Shown here: positions 43,039-51,567 of the stretch, in pieces
How positions within the stretch are numbered: position 1 is the stretch's first letter
Layout of the letters: each line of letters starts with the position of its first letter
Source: a bacterium
GTDB lineage: Bacteria > Patescibacteriota > Gracilibacteria > JAHISY01
Direction of reading: 5' to 3'
DNA length: 64,000 nucleotides
NCBI GenBank assembly: GCA_021779375.1
Contig: JAJYAT010000003.1
Location: 62,001-126,000, forward strand
The notes under the pieces: generated by a model
The model's input: the letters and a program-made list of their open reading frames with translations, nothing else
Databases searched by the model: none
What the model was told of the DNA's origin: nothing
Position numbers and translations under genes: made by a program

Positions 43039-43692
43039 TTATTTGTTTTTCTTAATCGAATAGGGGTTATTTTTTGTAAAAACCCAGCCATTACAAAACA
43101 GATACGTAAGGAGTCCGTTCGTTATCGCAATCATTGTAATGATAGCTTCTCGCTCAGCTGATTTTGGGGTATCAATTTTATCGGACAGACAAAAAGTAAC
43201 TACTCCGTTAGCCTTAATTTTTGTGCACGCGCTAAGAATATGCTTATCAATAAAGTGAATAAATTTTGAGGTTTCTTTATAAACATTTTCCACCCACTCA
43301 AATTCTTTTTCTTTCGCTATCTGCGACAATAAATATCCATCCGTCATTTTGTTTCCATCTCTATCTTTTAAATTATTTGTTTGCTTACCGTTTAACTTTT
43401 TCATGGCAAATTCATTGGGATCTTTAACAATAGAAAGTGCATAAAATTGCAATAATGTATCTAAGTATAAGCGAATAATCGGAGCGGCGCTCAAAAAATT
43501 ACTCTTCTTAATCAATAAACAAAATCCTGCAATCAGCAATAGCGAACGATGTATTACACTTATTGCAAATAAGTCTACTGAAAATATGTTACCGCCATCC
43601 ACCAAGATAATATCTTTAGCGTTTTTTTTGAGTTGACCCTTTAAGCCTCCAAGAAATTTCATCAGCTCTTTCGATGTTTTGAGTTTAGGCAT
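43039..43692 (-). CDS. hypothetical AT-rich protein, DUF5677-like pattern
   Basis: I do not firmly recognise this 217-residue protein. A buried hydrophobic region SVIHRSLLLIAGFCLLIKK...IIRLYLDTLLQFYAL (residues 45-85) recalls DUF5677-type proteins, but this is only a pattern impression. The second half is soluble with two cysteines. Base and codon use are clearly AT-richer than the wecA-like and rpe genes around it, pointing to transfer. It is convergent with the gene before it and stands alone. Confidence 0.5.
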   Translation of the reverse strand: MPKLKTSKELMKFLGGLKGQLKKNAKDIILVDGGNIFSVDLFAISVIHRSLLLIAGFCLLIKKSNFLSAAPIIRLYLDTLLQFYALSIVKDPNEFAMKKLNGKQTNNLKDRDGNKMTDGYLLSQIAKEKEFEWVENVYKETSKFIHFIDKHILSACTKIKANGVVTFCLSDKIDTPKSAEREAIITMIAITNGLLTYLFCNGWVFTKNNPYSIKKNK

Positions 43693-43763
43693 AATCCAAA
43701 ATTTAGAATACCTCTGTTTATCATTTCTTAAATTTGGTCAGTTTTTGTCTACCACACATATTG

Positions 43764-44396
43764 TCAGCCGCGCAGGCTGGCAATCGCTTTTTCGCGGTTG
43801 TCGGATTTGAAAATGTAGTTGCCCGCGACCAAAACATTCGCGCCAGCGGCGATGGCTTTTTTCGCGGTTTCAGCATTGATCCCGCCGTCGATTGAGATGT
43901 CGAGTTCGGGATTTCCGGCGCGCAGCGCGCGAACTTTCTCCAAACTATTTTCCATAAATGCCTGTCCGCCGAATCCCGGCTCGACTGACATCACGAGTAC
44001 CAAATCAACGAGCGGCAAAAATTCCGCAATCGCTGCGACTGGAGTATTTGGCTTGATTGAGATTCCGGCGCGGCAGCCGAGACTTTTGATTTTGCGCAAA
44101 AGTGCCGCGACGTCGCCTTCGATTTCCGCATGAATCGTGATGGCGTCTGCCCCGGCTTGCGCGAAATCTGCCAACAAAATTTCTGGTTGGCCGACCATGA
44201 GATGGCAATCGCGGAAAAGTTTCGTCTGCAGACAGCGTACGACGGGCGCACCGAAAGTCAGATTGGGCACGAAGTGTCCGTCCATCACGTCGATGTGCAG
44301 CCATTCACAAAACCGCTCAACCGAAGCGATTTCTTCATTCAACTTACCGAAGTCGGCGGAGAGAATGGACGGCGCGATTTTGAGAGTTGGGGTCAG
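43764..44396 (-). CDS. rpe: ribulose-phosphate 3-epimerase, non-standard start
   Basis: Rpe interconverts ribulose and xylulose 5-phosphate, so it supplies the phosphoketolase substrate. The product shows LKIAPSILSADFGKL, WLHIDVMDGHFVPNLTFG, HLMVGQP, IHAEIEGD, MSVEPGFGGQAF and ISIDGGINAETAKKAIAAGANVLVAG, a complete family pattern. The conserved N-terminus KIAPSILSADF begins before the first ATG, GTG or TTG in frame. The frame closes at TAA 44408-44406, leaving CTG 44396 (or a non-canonical codon such as ATC) as the likely start. A 28-bp palindrome lies directly upstream and may have displaced the original start. Confidence 0.85.
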   Translation of the reverse strand: MTPTLKIAPSILSADFGKLNEEIASVERFCEWLHIDVMDGHFVPNLTFGAPVVRCLQTKLFRDCHLMVGQPEILLADFAQAGADAITIHAEIEGDVAALLRKIKSLGCRAGISIKPNTPVAAIAEFLPLVDLVLVMSVEPGFGGQAFMENSLEKVRALRAGNPELDISIDGGINAETAKKAIAAGANVLVAGNYIFKSDNREKAIASLRG

Positions 44397-44411
44397 GTTT
44401 AAGGGTTAGTG

Positions 44412-44439
44412 GTAGAAACGCGATTAATCGCGTTTCTAC
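44412..44439. repeat. 28-bp perfect palindrome (GTAGAAACG type) between rpiB and rpe
   Basis: GTAGAAACGCGATT followed by its exact reverse complement. Its GTAG end supplies the rpiB stop codon TAG on the minus strand, and its other end is four bases from the in-frame stop that bounds rpe. Confidence 0.9.
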
Positions 44440-44864
44440 GAAATTTCAATTTTCCGCACGCGTGTCTCGTGGCGACCGCCTTCGAATTCCGTCGTCAAAA
44501 ATTTCTCAAGCATTGCAGTCGCCAGTTGCGCATCGAGCTGACGACCGGCGAGGACGAGGACATTCGCATTATTGTGCCGGCGTGAGAGTTCGGCGTCTTC
44601 GACTGAGACGGCTCGCGCCGCGCGAATTCCAGCGTGACGATTCAGTGCCATCGAGATGCCGAGACCAGTGCCGCAGATTCCGACGCCGCGATTGTCCGGA
44701 TTCTCCAAAACCTTCACGGCTAATTTGTGGCCGTAATCAGGATAATCACAGGGTGCGGGTGAGTCGCAACCGAGATCATCGAAAGCGATTTTTTGTTCGG
44801 TCAAAAATTTTTTCAGCGAATTTTTTAATTCAAACCCGGCGTGATCGGAAGAGAGGAAAAGCAT
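44436..44864 (-). CDS. rpiB: ribose-5-phosphate isomerase B
   Basis: RpiB interconverts ribose and ribulose 5-phosphate. The 142-residue product has LSSDHAGFELKNSLKKFL, DYGHKLAVKV, GICGTGLGISMALNRHAGIRAA with the active-site Cys near residue 67, and RRHNNANVLVLAGR. Length is typical. It lies two bases after ftsH with a -10-like TAAAAT inside the last ftsH codons. The stop codon lies in a 28-bp palindrome, so the last one or two residues may derive from that insertion. Confidence 0.93.
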   Translation of the reverse strand: MLFLSSDHAGFELKNSLKKFLTEQKIAFDDLGCDSPAPCDYPDYGHKLAVKVLENPDNRGVGICGTGLGISMALNRHAGIRAARAVSVEDAELSRRHNNANVLVLAGRQLDAQLATAMLEKFLTTEFEGGRHETRVRKIEIS

Positions 44865-44866
44865 TT

Positions 44867-46699
44867 TTAGATTTTAATTTGCATTTCGACGGTCACTTTT
44901 TTCGCGCCGAAAAGTTTTTCAAATTCAGCTGAGTCGAGCGTCTCGATTTCGAGTAATCTCTCGGCGACTTTTTTCAGCTTCGCTTTGTTTTTCAGCAAAA
45001 CATTTTTGGCGGTCAGATAAGCAGTTTCAATAATCTTGCGTACTTCGTCGTCGATCTTGCTCGCCATTTCTTCCGAATAATCGCGTTCGTGCATCAAGTC
45101 TTTGCCGAGAAAAACATTGCCGTGGCTGCTGCCGAAAATGACCGGACCGAGCCGATCGCTCATCCCGAATTTCGTCACCATCGCGCGTGCGATTTTACTC
45201 GCGCGTTCGAGGTCGCTTGAGCTACCAGTCGTCACTTCGCCAAAAACCATTTCCTCGGCGACGTGTCCACCGAGTAGGCTCGCGAGTTCATCGTGGAAGC
45301 GGGACTCGCTTTCGAGGCGGCGATCTTCCGTCGGCAGATACCAAGTGACACCGAGCGCCATGCCGCGCGAGACGATCGAGACTTTGTGCACTGGATCGGT
45401 GTGCGGCAGGACATGCGAGACGATGGCGTGACCGGCTTCATGGAAAGCGGTGATTTTTTTCTCGTCGTCGGTCAGGACGCGCGATTTTTTCTCTGGACCG
45501 AGCGCGACTTTTTCGATGGCATGTTCGAGCTCGGATTGGGAAATGTTTTTCAGTCCGCGTTTCGTCGCGAGAATCGCCGCTTCATTCAAAAGATTCTCGA
45601 GGTCGGCACCGGTGAAACCAGGCGTTTGGCGCGCTACTTTCTCTAGGTCGGCATTTTTCGCGAGCGGTTTGTTGCGCGAATGTACGCCCAAAATTTCCAG
45701 CCGTTCGCCGATGTCTGGCATGTCGATCACGACGCGGCGATCGAAGCGTCCCGGGCGCAGTAGTGCTGGATCGAGGACATCAGGGCGATTGGTCGCAGCG
45801 ATCACGATGACATTCGTGCCGGTCTCGAAGCCGTCCATCTCGGTCAAAATTTGATTCAAAGTTTGTTCGCGCTCGTCGTGTCCGCCGCCCATACCAGTCC
45901 CGCGCGCGCGTCCGACCGCATCAATTTCATCGACAAAAACAATTGCGGGCGCATTGCGTTTCGCTTTCTTAAATAAATCACGGACGCGACTCGCACCGAC
46001 GCCGACGAACATTTCGACGAATTCCGAGCCGGAGATTGAAAAGAACGGCACGTTCGCTTCACCCGCGACTGCGCGTGCGAGCAAGGTTTTACCAGTGCCG
46101 GGAGGACCGACGAGCATCACGCCTTTCGGAATTTTCGCTCCCATCGCGGTGTATTTTTTCGGATTTTTCAAAAAGTCGACAATTTCAACTAATTCTTCTT
46201 TCGCTTCGTGCGCGCCGGCGACATCCGCGAAGGTCGTTTTATTTTTCGTCTTGTCGGAAACTTGCGCGCGCGATTGACCGAAATTCATCGCGCCCTGATT
46301 ATTGCTCTGCGCTTGGCGCATCATGTAAACCAAAAATGCGGCGATTAAAACAAAAGGAATAATTCCTGCAATCACATTCAGCCAAAAATCCGAGCCGGTC
46401 GAATCGATTGCCTCGATGACGACTGCCGATTTCGGATCACTCAGCCCGAGATCTTTCAGCGTCTCGCCGGCTGGGCGAACTGATTTTTCCGTGGTCTTGT
46501 CTTTCAGCTCAATCGTGAGTGCCGTGCCGTTGACGGTGATTTTGGTGATTGCACCTGCGGCGAATTGTTGCTGTACGGTCGTGATCGGTACTTCGGTTAT
46601 CGATGTTCCGTTTTCACCAAAAATAACGTAAACGCTCGCGGCAATTAGCGCGAGGACGAGCAGCGTCGAAAGTCCGTTTCGGCGCGAGGGAGTTTTCAT
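44867..46699 (-). CDS. ftsH: ATP-dependent zinc metalloprotease FtsH
   Basis: FtsH extracts and degrades membrane and some soluble proteins. The 610-residue product has TM1 ([19 protein letters not shown]), a small extracytoplasmic domain, TM2 ([21 protein letters not shown]), the AAA module with [19 protein letters not shown] (near residue 197), [12 protein letters not shown] and RPGRFDRRV, and the protease with HEAGHAIV (zinc site near 419) and the third zinc ligand region [13 protein letters not shown]. The frame opens at TTG, but ATG 46699 is 7 nt after TAAAAT and is preferred. It heads ftsH-rpiB-rpe and is divergent from dapB. Confidence 0.97.
   Translation of the reverse strand: MKTPSRRNGLSTLLVLALIAASVYVIFGENGTSITEVPITTVQQQFAAGAITKITVNGTALTIELKDKTTEKSVRPAGETLKDLGLSDPKSAVVIEAIDSTGSDFWLNVIAGIIPFVLIAAFLVYMMRQAQSNNQGAMNFGQSRAQVSDKTKNKTTFADVAGAHEAKEELVEIVDFLKNPKKYTAMGAKIPKGVMLVGPPGTGKTLLARAVAGEANVPFFSISGSEFVEMFVGVGASRVRDLFKKAKRNAPAIVFVDEIDAVGRARGTGMGGGHDEREQTLNQILTEMDGFETGTNVIVIAATNRPDVLDPALLRPGRFDRRVVIDMPDIGERLEILGVHSRNKPLAKNADLEKVARQTPGFTGADLENLLNEAAILATKRGLKNISQSELEHAIEKVALGPEKKSRVLTDDEKKITAFHEAGHAIVSHVLPHTDPVHKVSIVSRGMALGVTWYLPTEDRRLESESRFHDELASLLGGHVAEEMVFGEVTTGSSSDLERASKIARAMVTKFGMSDRLGPVIFGSSHGNVFLGKDLMHERDYSEEMASKIDDEVRKIIETAYLTAKNVLLKNKAKLKKVAERLLEIETLDSAEFEKLFGAKKVTVEMQIKI
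44871..44876 (-). promoter_or_regulatory. -10-like box (TAAAAT), rpiB
   Basis: TAAAAT inside the end of ftsH, 6 nt before ATG 44864; may give rpiB its own transcript. Confidence 0.4.
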
Positions 46700-46706
46700 C
46701 AAAAGA

Positions 46707-46712
46707 ATTTTA
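46707..46712 (-). promoter_or_regulatory. -10 box (TAAAAT), ftsH
   Basis: TAAAAT on the minus strand, 7 nt before ATG 46699; implies a leaderless transcript. Confidence 0.6.
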
Positions 46713-46750
46713 GGAAGCAGGTGAGAGTTTAACTTCGCAGGAAAAAGAAG

Positions 46751-46756
46751 TAAAAT
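46751..46756 (+). promoter_or_regulatory. -10 box (TAAAAT), dapB
   Basis: TAAAAT 6 nt before ATG 46763; divergent from the ftsH box 38 bases away. Confidence 0.6.
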
Positions 46757-46762
46757 TTCGGC

Positions 46763-47503
46763 ATGAAAATTGCGATTATTGGTTTCGGCAAGATGGGGCG
46801 TGCGATTGAAATTGCGGCTAATTCAGCGCATCACACGGTTGTCGCGAAGATCGATCCCAAGGCACCAGAGGCGACAGCGAGCGAGATTTCCGCTGCCAAT
46901 CTGAACGGCGCGGAAGTCGCGATTGATTTCACGCATCCTGAGGTTGTGATTGCGAATTTACAAAAACTCACTGCGCTCAAAATTCCGACGGTCGTAGGCA
47001 CGACAGGCTGGTACGAAAAATTACCCGAAGTGGAGCAGCTGGCGCGAGCCAATCAGGTTGGGATTCTTTACGCCGGCAATTTTTCCGTCGGGGTGCAGGC
47101 TTTTTACAAAATCGTCGAGAATGCGGCGCATCTTTTGAGTGGTCAAGGTTTCGACGTCGCGATTCACGAGACGCATCACACTGGCAAGGCCGACGCGCCG
47201 AGTGGCACGGCGAAAGAAATCGCTGCGAAAATTCTCGCCAATTTCCCTGCCAAGAAAGCAGTTATGCTCGATAATGCCGAGCAGCCGATTCCAGCTGACA
47301 AGCTCCAAATTTCTGCGAGTCGCGTTGGCAAAGTCGTCGGTGTCCACGAAATTATTTTTGACGGTCCGAGCGAGACGATTCAGTTGATTCATTCTGGTAA
47401 AAATCGCGATGGCTACGCGGCGGGCGCAGTCGCAGCTGCGGCGTGGTTGCTTGCGAAAAAGTCAGCCGGAGTTTTCACCGCTATTGATTGGCTTGGATTT
47501 TAA
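46763..47503 (+). CDS. dapB: 4-hydroxy-tetrahydrodipicolinate reductase
   Basis: DapB reduces the dipicolinate-pathway intermediate with NAD(P)H for lysine and diaminopimelate synthesis. The 246-residue product has the Rossmann start IAIIGFGKMGRAIE, AIDFTHPEVV, VVGTTGWYE, GNFSVGVQAFYKIVENAA, the catalytic EIHETHHTGKADAPSGTA region (here VAIHETHHTGK), and GVHEIIFDGPSETIQLIHSGKNRDGYAAG. Length fits. Its stop codon overlaps that of the convergent rbfA (TTAA shared). Confidence 0.94.
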   Translation: MKIAIIGFGKMGRAIEIAANSAHHTVVAKIDPKAPEATASEISAANLNGAEVAIDFTHPEVVIANLQKLTALKIPTVVGTTGWYEKLPEVEQLARANQVGILYAGNFSVGVQAFYKIVENAAHLLSGQGFDVAIHETHHTGKADAPSGTAKEIAAKILANFPAKKAVMLDNAEQPIPADKLQISASRVGKVVGVHEIIFDGPSETIQLIHSGKNRDGYAAGAVAAAAWLLAKKSAGVFTAIDWLGF

Positions 47504-47820
47504 ACTCCGAGTGAGGCGATTTTTGTGAGGAGCGCATTCGTGCTATCGATTTCCAAAATAATCTTGGGGATTTTTTTGCGCGGCAAATTGGCGTTCACTT
47601 CGCGCTGAATTTCGCCAATCACCTTTTTCGCGAACTCATCGAATTGGTGTGAATTGCGTTCGATTGCGACGCCGACTTTCGCGGAATCTAGTCCGCTCGC
47701 GATTTTCACATAGGCGACACTCACGAAGCCAAATTTTTTCAGCGGGAAAAAGCGCGGCACGATTGCGCCGATCATTTTCTCCAGGTGTTTTTCGAGCTGT
47801 TCGCGGCGGGTGAAGGTCAT
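47500..47820 (-). CDS. rbfA: ribosome-binding factor A
   Basis: RbfA binds the 30S subunit late in assembly. The 106-residue product has the KH-like pattern of the family: an N-terminal helix REQLEKHLEKMIGAIV, FVSVAYVKIASGLDSAKVGVAI (for VTDVxxSPDLxxAKVYVS), a middle helix DEFAKKVIGEIQREVNANLPRKKIPKIILEIDST, and the short C-terminal helix. Match is weaker than for the enzymes here but length and order fit. It overlaps the dapB stop by four bases. Confidence 0.78.
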   Translation of the reverse strand: MTFTRREQLEKHLEKMIGAIVPRFFPLKKFGFVSVAYVKIASGLDSAKVGVAIERNSHQFDEFAKKVIGEIQREVNANLPRKKIPKIILEIDSTNALLTKIASLGV

Positions 47821-47880
47821 TGAAAATTTAAGATTTAAAATTGAAAATTTGAAAGTGATTGGCTGGGTTTCAGTTTAAGC

Positions 47881-47886
47881 TAAAAT
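47881..47886 (+). promoter_or_regulatory. -10 box (TAAAAT), fmt
   Basis: TAAAAT 7 nt before ATG 47894; implies a leaderless transcript. Confidence 0.6.
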
Positions 47887-47893
47887 TTTAACA

Positions 47894-48817
47894 ATGAGTA
47901 AAAAACTCAAAATCGCTTTCGCGGGGACTCCGGATTTCGCGCTGCCGTCACTCGAAAATCTTTTCGCTGATTCGGAGATTACAATCGAAAAAGTTTTCAC
48001 ACAGCCGGATCGACCGGTCGGTCGGGGGCAAAAAATCGCGTCGCCACCGGTTAAAATTTTGGCGGAAAAATTTCACTTGCCAGTCGAGCAAAATAAATTG
48101 ACTGCTGCGAATTTACCTGAAGATTTAGATTTTCTCGCGGTTGTCGCTTTCGGACAGATTTTGCCGAGCGAGATTTTGGCACTGCCGCGCTTTGGTTGCG
48201 TCAATCTGCACGCTTCGCTCCTGCCCAAATTTCGCGGCGCGTCGCCGATTCAGTCGGCGATTCTCGCGGGCGAGCAAAAAACTGGCGTGAGTTTCCAAAA
48301 AATTTCGGTGAAGCTAGATGTGGGCGATCTTTTTGCGAGTTTCACCATTCCGCTTAAAAATGAAACTTCGTCCGAGCTTGCCGTCAAATTGGCAGTACTT
48401 GGCGGAGCAAAATTTCCCGAGGTGTTGAAAAAAATCGCCGCCGGAGAAATTATCGCGATTCCGCAAGATGAGACAGCGGCGACGCATTGCAGCAAGATTC
48501 AAAAAGCGGACGGTCAGGTCGATTGGCAAAAAGATTCGACGGATCTTTTGCTGCGCAAAGCGCGCGCATTCTTCGACTGGCCGGGCGTGTGGACGATTTT
48601 CGCCAAGCAAAATCTGAAGCTTGTCGAATTCACCGCGGCTCAGAAATTTCCGGGCAAAAAACCGGGCGAAGTTTTCGCATCGGAAAAACATATTTTCGTC
48701 GCGACGCGCGATGCTTCGCTCGAATTACGAAAAGTTCAGCTCGCCGGTAAAAAAGTTCTTGAGGCAGTGGATTTTGCGCGAGGGAATGTGAAGTTTGTGG
48801 GAAGTTTGCTTGAGTAA
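47894..48817 (+). CDS. fmt: methionyl-tRNA formyltransferase
   Basis: Fmt formylates Met-tRNA(fMet) with 10-formyltetrahydrofolate. The 307-residue product has IAFAGTPDFALPSLENL, TQPDRPVGRGQKIASPPVK, VVAFGQILPSEILALPRFGCVNLHASLLPKFRGASPIQSAI with the catalytic Asn-His region and SLLPKFRGAAPI-like loop, DVGDLFA, and a C-terminal domain. Length fits. Its presence means initiation uses formylmethionine, relevant to the many apparently leaderless mRNAs. Confidence 0.95.
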   Translation: MSKKLKIAFAGTPDFALPSLENLFADSEITIEKVFTQPDRPVGRGQKIASPPVKILAEKFHLPVEQNKLTAANLPEDLDFLAVVAFGQILPSEILALPRFGCVNLHASLLPKFRGASPIQSAILAGEQKTGVSFQKISVKLDVGDLFASFTIPLKNETSSELAVKLAVLGGAKFPEVLKKIAAGEIIAIPQDETAATHCSKIQKADGQVDWQKDSTDLLLRKARAFFDWPGVWTIFAKQNLKLVEFTAAQKFPGKKPGEVFASEKHIFVATRDASLELRKVQLAGKKVLEAVDFARGNVKFVGSLLE

Positions 48818-48885
48818 AAAATTTTAAAGTGGTACTTGCTTTTCAAAAAAATTATGTCAAAATACTAACTTGTTAATCCAAAATT

Positions 48886-49077
48886 ATGCTTACAGAAATT
48901 TATTCCGAGAGTAATTATCTAGCTCCAATTAGTAAGGAGCGTGGTGTTATCGGTGGAATTTACGGTAACTCAAAATTGGCACCAAAAATACAAGTAGCAG
49001 AGCCATGGAGGGTGTATTCTTTGCCAGCGCAGCGAACAAACACAAGACAGCGAGAGACATGGGAATCGCACCGATAG
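48886..49077 (+). CDS. small hypothetical protein
   Basis: A 63-codon frame (MLTEIYSESNYLAPISKERG) in an AT-rich stretch with no core genes. No motif is visible. The region upstream has TTGTTAATCC but no clear promoter. It may be a chance frame. Confidence 0.3.
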   Translation: MLTEIYSESNYLAPISKERGVIGGIYGNSKLAPKIQVAEPWRVYSLPAQRTNTRQRETWESHR

Positions 49078-49164
49078 TAGTGATGGTGTTATTCGATAAA
49101 AACTGCGAATGGCTCTTGACTGGTCAGATAAAATTCTGAAGATTTTTTAATTTTCCATTTAAAC

Positions 49165-49326
49165 ATGATTAAATTTAGTAAGAACCCAAGAGGCGAGCGG
49201 GTGATTGATTACAATGAAGCTGACTATCAGGCGTACGTGGCGCACATGGAAAAAGTTAGCCCAGGTTATCGTATGGATGCGAGGCGAAGGCAGAAACAGG
49301 TTTTTGAGCAAGGCTATTCGGATTGA
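49165..49326 (+). CDS. small basic hypothetical protein
   Basis: A 53-codon frame starting MIKFSKNPRGERVIDYNEAD and ending KQVFEQGYSD. It is charged, without membrane segment. TTTAAAC lies directly before the ATG. It sits among other small AT-rich genes, which supports it mildly; I do not recognise it. Confidence 0.4.
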   Translation: MIKFSKNPRGERVIDYNEADYQAYVAHMEKVSPGYRMDARRRQKQVFEQGYSD

Positions 49327-49449
49327 AGTTTTTTTGTCGGCGATTTCGTAGTGGTAGCAGGCGAAATCTACGACTAGCTTTTTGAAACATCATCTTGACT
49401 TTTAAAATTTATTTGTTATAATTAAATCTAAACTTTAACCAAGAAAATT

Positions 49450-50103
49450 ATGAGTCCTAAATCGGAATCGTTCGCGCATAAGCTTGTTGGCTTCCCTGAG
49501 CCTGAAAAACAGAAAGGTGGAGAAGAAGGGGCGGGGTCAGCTCAAAAGGCGCAAATTATTGAGCTTAGAACTGGTCTACCAAAGTTCACCCCACTCCAAT
49601 TCGATGATAGCGGACTCACTCCTCCCGGGAAGATTTCGAAAGAGCAAGAGCGCGCGCGAATCGAAGCGGATGACAAAGCTTTTGCTGAGGAAAGGGAAAA
49701 AATGAAGTCTCGATTGGCCGTTCATGCGGCAATGTCTAAATTTGGATTTTTGACGAAGCTGGGTAAAAGAGACGATGAAGCTGGGGCAAGTATGGTGGTG
49801 GGAGATGCCTTATTTCAGTCTAATGAGGTAAAAGCCAGAAGAGACATCATTAATCAGGAGATTAAAAGATTACAAGATGAGCTACTTAGACTTAAATTTG
49901 TCGAGGCGAAGTACGATTTGGAGACTCTGGAAGCAGCTATCGTGGTTTTATCGAAGGGCGATAGATTGAGTCCTAGAAACCGTTCTGCGATTGCAGAAAG
50001 TTTTTCTCTTGATTTAAATTTTGGTTTGGAGGATTTAGTCCCTATTTATACAGGGATTAAAGAAGATTTTTCTAAATTAGGATTGCTTTCTTTGAAGGAA
50101 TAG
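49450..50103 (+). CDS. hypothetical protein, helical
   Basis: I do not recognise this 217-residue protein. The N-terminus (about 60 residues, rich in Pro, Gly, Glu, Lys) is probably disordered; the middle is helical and charged (KISKEQERARIEADDKAFAEEREKMKSRL, then RRDIINQEIKRLQDELLRLKFVEAKYDLETLEAA, a likely coiled coil near residues 130-165). TATAAT lies near 49420, about 25 nt before the start. Codon use is AT-rich. It precedes dgt by 27 bases, but dgt has its own -10 box. Confidence 0.6.
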   Translation: MSPKSESFAHKLVGFPEPEKQKGGEEGAGSAQKAQIIELRTGLPKFTPLQFDDSGLTPPGKISKEQERARIEADDKAFAEEREKMKSRLAVHAAMSKFGFLTKLGKRDDEAGASMVVGDALFQSNEVKARRDIINQEIKRLQDELLRLKFVEAKYDLETLEAAIVVLSKGDRLSPRNRSAIAESFSLDLNFGLEDLVPIYTGIKEDFSKLGLLSLKE

Positions 50104-50118
50104 CTAGATGATTCTTGC

Positions 50119-50124
50119 TAAAAT
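50119..50124 (+). promoter_or_regulatory. -10 box (TAAAAT), dgt
   Basis: TAAAAT 6 nt before GTG 50131; implies a leaderless transcript. Confidence 0.6.
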
Positions 50125-50130
50125 TTCCGC

Positions 50131-51246
50131 GTGCTTCTGAAACGCGGTGATCTCGAAAAGCGTGAACGCGTTTGGTTCGCGCCATATGCGACATTCGCCG
50201 ATGCGGCGCGGCGTGAATTTTCCGACGAGCGCGATGAATTTCGCACGGAGTTTCAGCGTGACCACGCGCGCATCATCCATTCCAAGGCGTTTCGTCGGCT
50301 GAAAGGTAAGACGCAGGTTTTCGTCGCGAGCCACGGTGACCACTTCCGCAATCGACTCACGCATTCGCTCGAAGTTTCCCAAATTTCGCGCAGTCTCGCG
50401 CGCAATCTCGCAGTAAATGAGGATCTCGCTGGAGCGATTGCGCTCGCGCACGATCTCGGTCACACACCTTTTGGTCACGCGGGCGAGGAGCGGCTCAATT
50501 CCTTGCTCAAAAAATTCGGTAAAAGTTTCGAACACAATCGGCAGTCGCGGCGTATTCTTCAGATACTCGAAAAAAAATATCCCGATTCTGACGGTTTGAA
50601 TCTGACGTTCGACTTGCTTGACGGTTTGGCGAAACACGCGACGATTTACGATGCGCCTGAAAAAACAGACTCGCAGCCTTCACTCGAAGCGCAAATCGTG
50701 AATTTGGCGGACGAAATCGCCTATACGAATCACGATCTCGAGGACGGTTTGCGCGCGAGGATTTTTTCGCGGGAAGATTTGAAAAACCTAAATCTGTGGC
50801 AAAAAGCACTCGCAAAAGTTGATGCGAAATTACCGACTGAGGCTTTTAATCACCGCGCCGTTTCGGCAATCATCGATTTGCTCAATCGCGATTTGCTCGA
50901 AAATTCCGCCCAAAATTTAAAGAAACACGCGATTGATTCGCTGCCGAAAGTTCGGAATTTCGCTGAGCCGCTCGTCGGATTTTCTCCCAAAACGCAGGCT
51001 GATTTGATCGAGCTGCGCCAGTTTTTGCGCCAAAATTTTTACCTCGCGCCGGCGGTTGCCAAGCTGTCAAATCGTGGAGCGGACATTATCGAAAAGCTTT
51101 TTACCGCGATTCTCGCGCAGCAAAATTTGCTCCCGCCGGAATTTGCGCGTCGTCTCAAAATCGACCCACCCGAAATCGTCGTCGCGGATTTCGTCGCCGG
51201 AATGACGGATAATTTCGCCGAAGATTTCTTGGCAAAGATTGAATAA
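50131..51246 (+). CDS. dgt: dGTP triphosphohydrolase-like HD protein
   Basis: The family hydrolyses dGTP (or other dNTPs) to the deoxynucleoside and tripolyphosphate. The 371-residue product has FQRDHARIIHSKAFRRLKGKTQVF, the HD motif RLTHSLEVSQISRSLAR, AIALAHDLGHTPFGHAGEERLN, and the metal-binding VNLADEIAYTNHDLEDGLR near residue 190. The C-terminal half matches the bacterial type II dGTPase length. The start is GTG. The true substrate in this subgroup can be dATP or several dNTPs. Confidence 0.9.
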   Translation: MLLKRGDLEKRERVWFAPYATFADAARREFSDERDEFRTEFQRDHARIIHSKAFRRLKGKTQVFVASHGDHFRNRLTHSLEVSQISRSLARNLAVNEDLAGAIALAHDLGHTPFGHAGEERLNSLLKKFGKSFEHNRQSRRILQILEKKYPDSDGLNLTFDLLDGLAKHATIYDAPEKTDSQPSLEAQIVNLADEIAYTNHDLEDGLRARIFSREDLKNLNLWQKALAKVDAKLPTEAFNHRAVSAIIDLLNRDLLENSAQNLKKHAIDSLPKVRNFAEPLVGFSPKTQADLIELRQFLRQNFYLAPAVAKLSNRGADIIEKLFTAILAQQNLLPPEFARRLKIDPPEIVVADFVAGMTDNFAEDFLAKIE

Positions 51247-51299
51247 GATTTGGCGAAATCAAAATTGAGGTTTAGAGTAGCGTCTCTGTTTTTTGCTCT

Positions 51300-51512
51300 A
51301 TGGAAAAAGTTGGTTCCGAAACGCCAGTCACGATTTATTTTTTGCCAGACCCAGCTCGGCGGCAAGAATATCCTTCAGCCAATCCTTTCAAAATCGAAAG
51401 ATCAAGAGGGGAGATAGAAGATCTTATTTCTCTCGGAATCCTGGAAAAATCGCACCGACAACAGGGTTATGTTTGGAGCTTGGAGCCACCTCAGGGCTGG
51501 GTCGAAAATTGA
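51300..51512 (+). CDS. small hypothetical protein
   Basis: A 70-codon frame (MEKVGSETPVTIYFLPDPARR) between dgt and the penicillin-binding protein. No motif or membrane segment. TTTTTTGCTCT precedes the ATG. I do not recognise it. Confidence 0.4.
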   Translation: MEKVGSETPVTIYFLPDPARRQEYPSANPFKIERSRGEIEDLISLGILEKSHRQQGYVWSLEPPQGWVEN

Positions 51513-51553
51513 GATCGGGTTTTGCGCAAGCCGAAGATTTTTCCAAAAAATGA

Positions 51554-51559
51554 TAAAAT
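51554..51559 (+). promoter_or_regulatory. -10 box (TAAAAT), PBP1A gene
   Basis: TAAAAT 8 nt before ATG 51568; implies a leaderless transcript. Confidence 0.55.
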
Positions 51560-51567
51560 AGCGCGCG

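Noticed and set aside
44867-44876. Certain independent promoter for rpiB
   Set aside because: The TAAAAT lies in ftsH codons (IleLysIle-stop) and could be chance; kept only as a low-confidence entry.
49330-49372. Further member of the GTAG/CTAC palindrome family
   Set aside because: TCGTAG...CTACGA is present, but the inner bases are not complementary and the length is not 28.
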